A stretch of 64,000 bases of DNA, from the NCBI GenBank assembly GCA_963747735.1, contig CAVVGE010000008.1:1-64000 (forward strand), in the 5' to 3' direction. Shown here one piece after another: positions 60,584 through 64,000 of the stretch (positions within the stretch are counted from its first letter, which is position 1; the number at the start of each line of letters is the position of its first letter). This DNA comes from AP-15 sp963747735 (GTDB lineage Bacteria > Pseudomonadota > Alphaproteobacteria > ATCC43930 > CGMCC-115725). The notes beneath the pieces are model-generated. The model saw only the letters and a program-made list of their open reading frames with translations, ran no database searches and was not told the origin of the DNA. A program made the translations under genes and the position numbers.

Positions 60584-61780
60584 ATGGTGGACGCTTGGTT
60601 TCATTGCGAGAACCCGTATCCGTTTGTGCCGCAGGGGGTGCTCGATGCGGCGGATTCGGTGCGCGCGAGCCTGCCCAACAAATATTGCGATCCCAAGGTT
60701 GCGGCACAGCTCTTCGAGGAGACGCTCGACGAATATCTTTTGTGCGACGAATTGGGCCTCAACATCACCTCGAGCGAGCACCATGCCGGCATCAACTGCC
60801 TCTATGGCGCGAGCCCGGTTGTGCTCGGCATCGTCGCGCGGCAGACCAAGAACATTCGCCTCCTCAGCATGGGCACCTTGGTCACGGTGCGGCAGGATCC
60901 GGTGCGGGTTGCCGAGGAATATGCGACCGCCGACGTGATCTCGCGCGGCCGGCTCGAAATCGGCTTTGTCAAATCGGGCGGCACCGAGATGGCCTCGGGC
61001 AACGCCAACCCGATCGGCGTGCGCGAGCGGTTCTGGGAGGCGATCGACCTGATCGGCAAGACTTTGACCACGCGTGACGGGCCGTTCAGCTGGGAGGGCA
61101 AGCACTTCACCCATCGCCATGTCAACGTCTGGCCGCGGCCCTATCAGGATCCGCATCCACCGATGTGGGCGGCGACCTCGGACCCGGCCGACACCGCCGA
61201 GCTGGGCCGGCGCGGCATGGTCAACATCATGGTCATGCGCGGCGTCGAGGTGACAAAACGCGCCTGGGCATCCTATCGCGCGGCGCGGGCCGAGGCGGGC
61301 TTGCCCGGGCCCAAGACCGACCGCTTTGGCTATTCCGCCTTTGTCTATGTCGGCGACACCGATGAGGAAGGGGTGCGGGTCGGCTCAAAGCTTTTGTGGT
61401 TTGTCAACACCAGCATGAAATCGGCGCCGCAATACGCCAAGCTCCTGCCTGGCCAGACACCCGCCGAATTCGCCCCGCAGCTTTACCGCAGCCCCGCCGG
61501 AACGAGCGGGATCGGCCGGCCCGGCCGCGATTCGGCGCTGAGCCGGCCGGGGGTGACCGCCGAGATGGCGATGGCCGGCGGTCGCATGTATGCCGGCAAC
61601 CCCGATACGGTCTACCGGCAGATCATGGAGTTCTACGACAAGGTCGGCGGTTTCGGCCATTTGATCATGGTCGGCAAAACCGGCTTCATCACCCACGCCG
61701 AAGCGGTCAAAAACATCACCCTCTTCTCGAAAGAGGTGCTGCCGCGCTTGCGCGAGGTAAAGCCGGTCGTTTCCGAATAA
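60584..61780 (+). CDS. Luciferase-like flavin-dependent oxidoreductase
   Basis: 398-residue LLM-class protein. Barrel landmarks: LCDELGLNITSSEHHAGINC, IRLLSMGTLVTVRQDPVRVAEE, ADVISRGRLEIGFVKSGG, PPMWAATSDPADTAELGRRG and a C-terminal VGKTGFITHAEAVKNI. The length and MxxFxxCENPYPF opening resemble alkanal-monooxygenase-like proteins of catabolic loci. The gene is intact; disrupted sequence starts just beyond its stop. Confidence 0.92.
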   Translation: MVDAWFHCENPYPFVPQGVLDAADSVRASLPNKYCDPKVAAQLFEETLDEYLLCDELGLNITSSEHHAGINCLYGASPVVLGIVARQTKNIRLLSMGTLVTVRQDPVRVAEEYATADVISRGRLEIGFVKSGGTEMASGNANPIGVRERFWEAIDLIGKTLTTRDGPFSWEGKHFTHRHVNVWPRPYQDPHPPMWAATSDPADTAELGRRGMVNIMVMRGVEVTKRAWASYRAARAEAGLPGPKTDRFGYSAFVYVGDTDEEGVRVGSKLLWFVNTSMKSAPQYAKLLPGQTPAEFAPQLYRSPAGTSGIGRPGRDSALSRPGVTAEMAMAGGRMYAGNPDTVYRQIMEFYDKVGGFGHLIMVGKTGFITHAEAVKNITLFSKEVLPRLREVKPVVSE

Positions 61781-61794
61781 ACGTAGGTTAAAGC

Positions 61795-62603
61795 ACTAGA
61801 TGTAAAACGACAGCTAAGTGCGCAGCATTAGAAAGAAGCTCAGGATATGGTAGTTAGACTGGGTGGTAGCGTTGGAGACGTGGTTGATGCCGCGGTAGCG
61901 CAGCTCAGAAACGGCTCTGCGCGCCGCCCGTAGCGCTAGTGGATGAGGAAAGTGTAGGAAGAGGGGACTCTAGTAAGAAGAAGATACAAAGAAAGGAAGG
62001 TAGTAGTAGTTAGGCTAGAGGAGATTATGGAAGGTAAAAAGATAGGAAATAAAGAGAGAGGAGCTGAAGAGGAAGAAGTGGAGGAACTAGAGAAGAGAGA
62101 GATGAAAATAGATGGTGGAGAGATAAGAGTAGAAGAGCTCTAGCTGCAGCAAAGAGAACAGGGTGGTGAAGATATAGGAAGAGAAAAGGGAAGGCATGTG
62201 CGTAGGAATAATGAAGCAGCTTTAGAAGCATATAGACAAACATAGGCAGGACATAGAAGAAGCTGTGCAGCAGGAAGAAGGGGTAGAGGCTGGAGAAGAA
62301 AAAATAAAGCTTTCTATAGAGCTAGATGGTATAGACGGTGAGGAGAGTAGAGAAGGAGCAAGGTAGAGGAGTTGTAAGATGCAGTAGAGCAGGATGTACT
62401 GGCGGTAGAGGACGATGGCACGTGGGTAAGGATTGAGAGAAGCCTACCTAGACACATAGAGCAGGAACGGAGTAGATGGCAGATATCGCTTAGAAGAGCA
62501 CCTCGAGATAGAGAAAATGCAAGAAGATAGGAAAGAGCGAAAGGAGGAGACTACTATATTAGGGATAGAAATAGAGATAAAGATACATCAAAAAGGTCTT
62601 CAC
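61795..62603 (-). pseudogene. Degraded second MutS-like gene, purine-depleted coding strand
   Basis: Starts with GTG at 62603, ten bases after the preceding MutS-like relic ends. VKTFLMYLYLYFYP aligns with the family opening MKAFLMYRDRDFDP if R became L and D became Y, which are purine-to-pyrimidine changes on the coding strand. The following sequence is full of stops and Leu, Ser, Tyr and Phe. In 62041-62100 the plus strand has 29 A, 24 G, 5 T and 2 C. Toward the left end (61800-61960) composition returns to normal but no family match is certain. The C-terminal ATPase half is missing. Confidence 0.5.
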
Positions 62604-62612
62604 GGAGTGAGA

Positions 62613-63480
62613 TTAGATTACAAGGAAAGGGTAGGTGAGGAGGTGCTTTTAGGAGATAGATATGGAGTAAGAGAGGAAGTAGGAAGGTAGGAGGAAGAGA
62701 TAGAATGTAAGTAGAGAAGGGTAGTAAGGATAGACAGTGCTGAATATGCTGAAGACAGATAGGCAGAGGGAGGACACCTCGTAGAGGAAGGTTACGCAGA
62801 CGCACAAGAAATAGAGCGATAGGATCCTAGCATGATCTCGGTAGATAAGAACACGGCGTCCTCGAGCGCCGTCGACGAGAAGATATAGTAGATGAAGAGG
62901 AGGCTCTATGGTGTAGATAGTTACAGGACATAACATGGATGAGAAAGAGATAGTACTGCAGTTTCTAGCGCAGGGTCTAGATGTACTCCTCCTTATAGAA
63001 ATGCGTGAGGATCTGGTCGCAGAGGAAGAGCTGCGACTTGGTACAGGGGATAGGGTATCTCAGGCTCGAGAGGTAATGCAATTGCGAGAAAGTCGGGAGA
63101 ATGTCGTCTTGCCGCCAGATTGGGACCGGAGACGACGAGCACTAGTTCGTCGATTTACAGGAAGAAATCGTTCGGCACGATCGCTCTGCTTTCGAACAAC
63201 AGCTTGACCGACAGCGACAGGTCGAAGACGCTCTCGACGTGAACCGCCTTCGTCTCACGCACCACCTGTGGATAGCAGAACGGCAGTCCGGCCGATCTGA
63301 GACGGAAGATGTGCTAGAGGTATGCGATGTAGAACTGCACCTCGCGATCGAACCGCTGCACGATCGGATCGACAAAATTTTGGTATCTGCCGCAATAAAG
63401 CTTCATAGAAGGAAAAAATCTCGGGATGCAGCTTGGCCACCAGCTAGACGATCTGAGACTCGACATGGCTCATCAAGGGA
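62613..63480 (-). pseudogene. Degraded MutS-like ATPase gene (C-terminal half)
   Basis: Reading three frames on the minus strand recovers a MutS-domain protein: VAKLHPEIFSFYEALLRQ, QFYIAYL, RSAGLPFCYPQVVRETKAVH, VFDLSLSVKLLFESRAIVPN, DFF, VVSGPN, a broken P-loop, SQLHYLSSLRYPIPC, DQILTHFYKEE, IFSSTALEDAVFLSTEIM, CVCVTFLYEVSSL, STVYPYYPSLLTF, and KHLLTY near the end. These match the family I remember with many D-to-Y, R-to-L, V-to-F and G-to-F changes. Several frameshifts and stops; the N-terminal half is absent. Confidence 0.7.
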
Positions 63481-63540
63481 TATACAGAGAATTAGAAAAA
63501 ATAGTAATAGAAGTAGAAATGCCGAAATGGCGCGGCGACG

Positions 63541-64000
63541 CTATCCCTTGAGGTGCTGGTCGAAAAACGCGACGGCGTCGCGCCACAATTCGGCGGCGGG
63601 GGCTTCGCGGTAGCTCGGCCGGTAGTCGGCGAGAAAGGCGTGGCCGGCGTTTTTGTAGACCTTGACCGTCACGTCCTTGCCGGCGGCCGCGGCGCGCTTT
63701 TTCAAATCCTCGGACTGGGCCACGGTCGGGTTCTGGTCCTCTTCGCCAAAGACGCCGAATAGCGGGCAATGGAGCCGGCCTACCAGGTCGAGGACCGGGG
63801 TCGGCCGCGCCGGAGAGGTTTCGGCGTCGGGGGTGGCGCGGTGAATAAACCCGCCCCAGCAATCGACCGCGGCATCGACCTTGTTGCTGCTGCACGCGAA
63901 GAGGAGCGTCTGCCGCCCGCCGGAGCAAAAGCCGATCGCGCCGATCTTCCCGGTGGCGCCGGAGAGGCCGCGCAGATGCTCCGCCGCCGCTTCGAGGTCC
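63541..64000 (-). CDS. Dienelactone hydrolase family protein (N-terminus beyond the window)
   Basis: The last 152 residues are visible. Nucleophile Cys in IGAIGFCSGGRQTLLF, Asp in FGVFGEEDQNPTVAQ, and His in KNAGHAFLADYRP complete the triad in the right order. The C-terminus WRDAVAFFDQHLKG is typical. Normal G+C codon use contrasts with the degraded DNA directly downstream of its stop. Confidence 0.92.
   Translation of the reverse strand, partial: DLEAAAEHLRGLSGATGKIGAIGFCSGGRQTLLFACSSNKVDAAVDCWGGFIHRATPDAETSPARPTPVLDLVGRLHCPLFGVFGEEDQNPTVAQSEDLKKRAAAAGKDVTVKVYKNAGHAFLADYRPSYREAPAAELWRDAVAFFDQHLKG

Noticed and set aside
62025..62243. 72-codon leftward Leu/Tyr/Phe-rich frame, membrane-like
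   Set aside because: Its hydrophobicity follows from pyrimidine-rich codons in the degraded block, not from a real membrane protein.
62935..63207. 90-codon rightward frame in the purine-skewed block
   Set aside because: Antisense to recognisable MutS-family segments and without homologous features.

Overview
The window is a high-GC chromosomal stretch of an alphaproteobacterium. The evidence is the RpoA-type alpha-CTD sequence, the phenylalanine hydroxylase, exosortase-type polysaccharide genes, ubiE/ubiB/mutM, abundant luciferase-like flavin enzymes, CoA-transferase, dense palindromic intergenic repeats, and long antisense open frames typical of G+C-rich codon bias. Species is not resolved. 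No tRNA, rRNA, CRISPR array or intact transposase was seen.

Layout. 1-4.8 kb: two paralogous DHA2 drug-efflux pumps, one with an HlyD adaptor and MarR regulator. 5.1-6.2 kb: zinc alcohol dehydrogenase. 6.2-7.5 kb: a low-GC island with a glycine-every-fourth-residue repeat protein and an orphan RNA polymerase alpha-CTD, abutting a broken VapBC pair. 7.8-11.3 kb: four tandem alpha/beta hydrolases with a Cys nucleophile (one frameshifted) and a NIPSNAP-family relic. 11.4-13.8 kb: VOC protein, F420-type reductase, HxlR regulator with a divergent membrane protein. 13.9-21 kb: a 1552-residue secreted G8/beta-helix protein related to CEMIP, followed by a scrambled partial second copy. 21-26.5 kb: small secreted proteins, amidohydrolase, CoA-transferase, YXWGXW-type secreted protein. 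26.5-34.3 kb: polysaccharide locus (YdcF-like protein, two CelD/FemAB-like acyltransferases, two glycosyltransferases, UDP-glucuronate 4-epimerase-like protein, UDP-sugar dehydrogenase). 34.5-41.5 kb: mixed metabolic genes. 41.5-45.8 kb: phhA, a candidate antisense-oriented sRNA, then otsB-otsA-glk. 46-51.7 kb: a tightly packed operon for D-glutamate cyclase (two halves), MurL-MurD2, a lipoprotein and an MFS transporter. 51.8-61.8 kb: malic enzyme, dienelactone hydrolase, frameshifted sedolisin, ubiB-ubiE, mutM, enoyl-CoA hydratase, a decayed MazEF pair, and a flavin-dependent oxidoreductase. 61.8-63.5 kb: remains of a two-gene MutS-like locus whose coding strand has lost most purines. The window ends in a partial dienelactone hydrolase.

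How the genes work together. The 46-51.7 kb operon fits a cell that adds L-glutamate to the peptidoglycan precursor and epimerises it in place (MurD2-MurL) while destroying free D-glutamate (cyclase). The trehalose genes are translationally coupled and end in a glucokinase that can recycle glucose. Several genes are broken by single-base insertions (antitoxin at about 7401, hydrolase 4 at 10752, MurD2 at about 49116, sedolisin at about 55015). Either the strain carries many recent pseudogenes or the assembly has indel errors. All family assignments rest on reading the translations, not on database searches.
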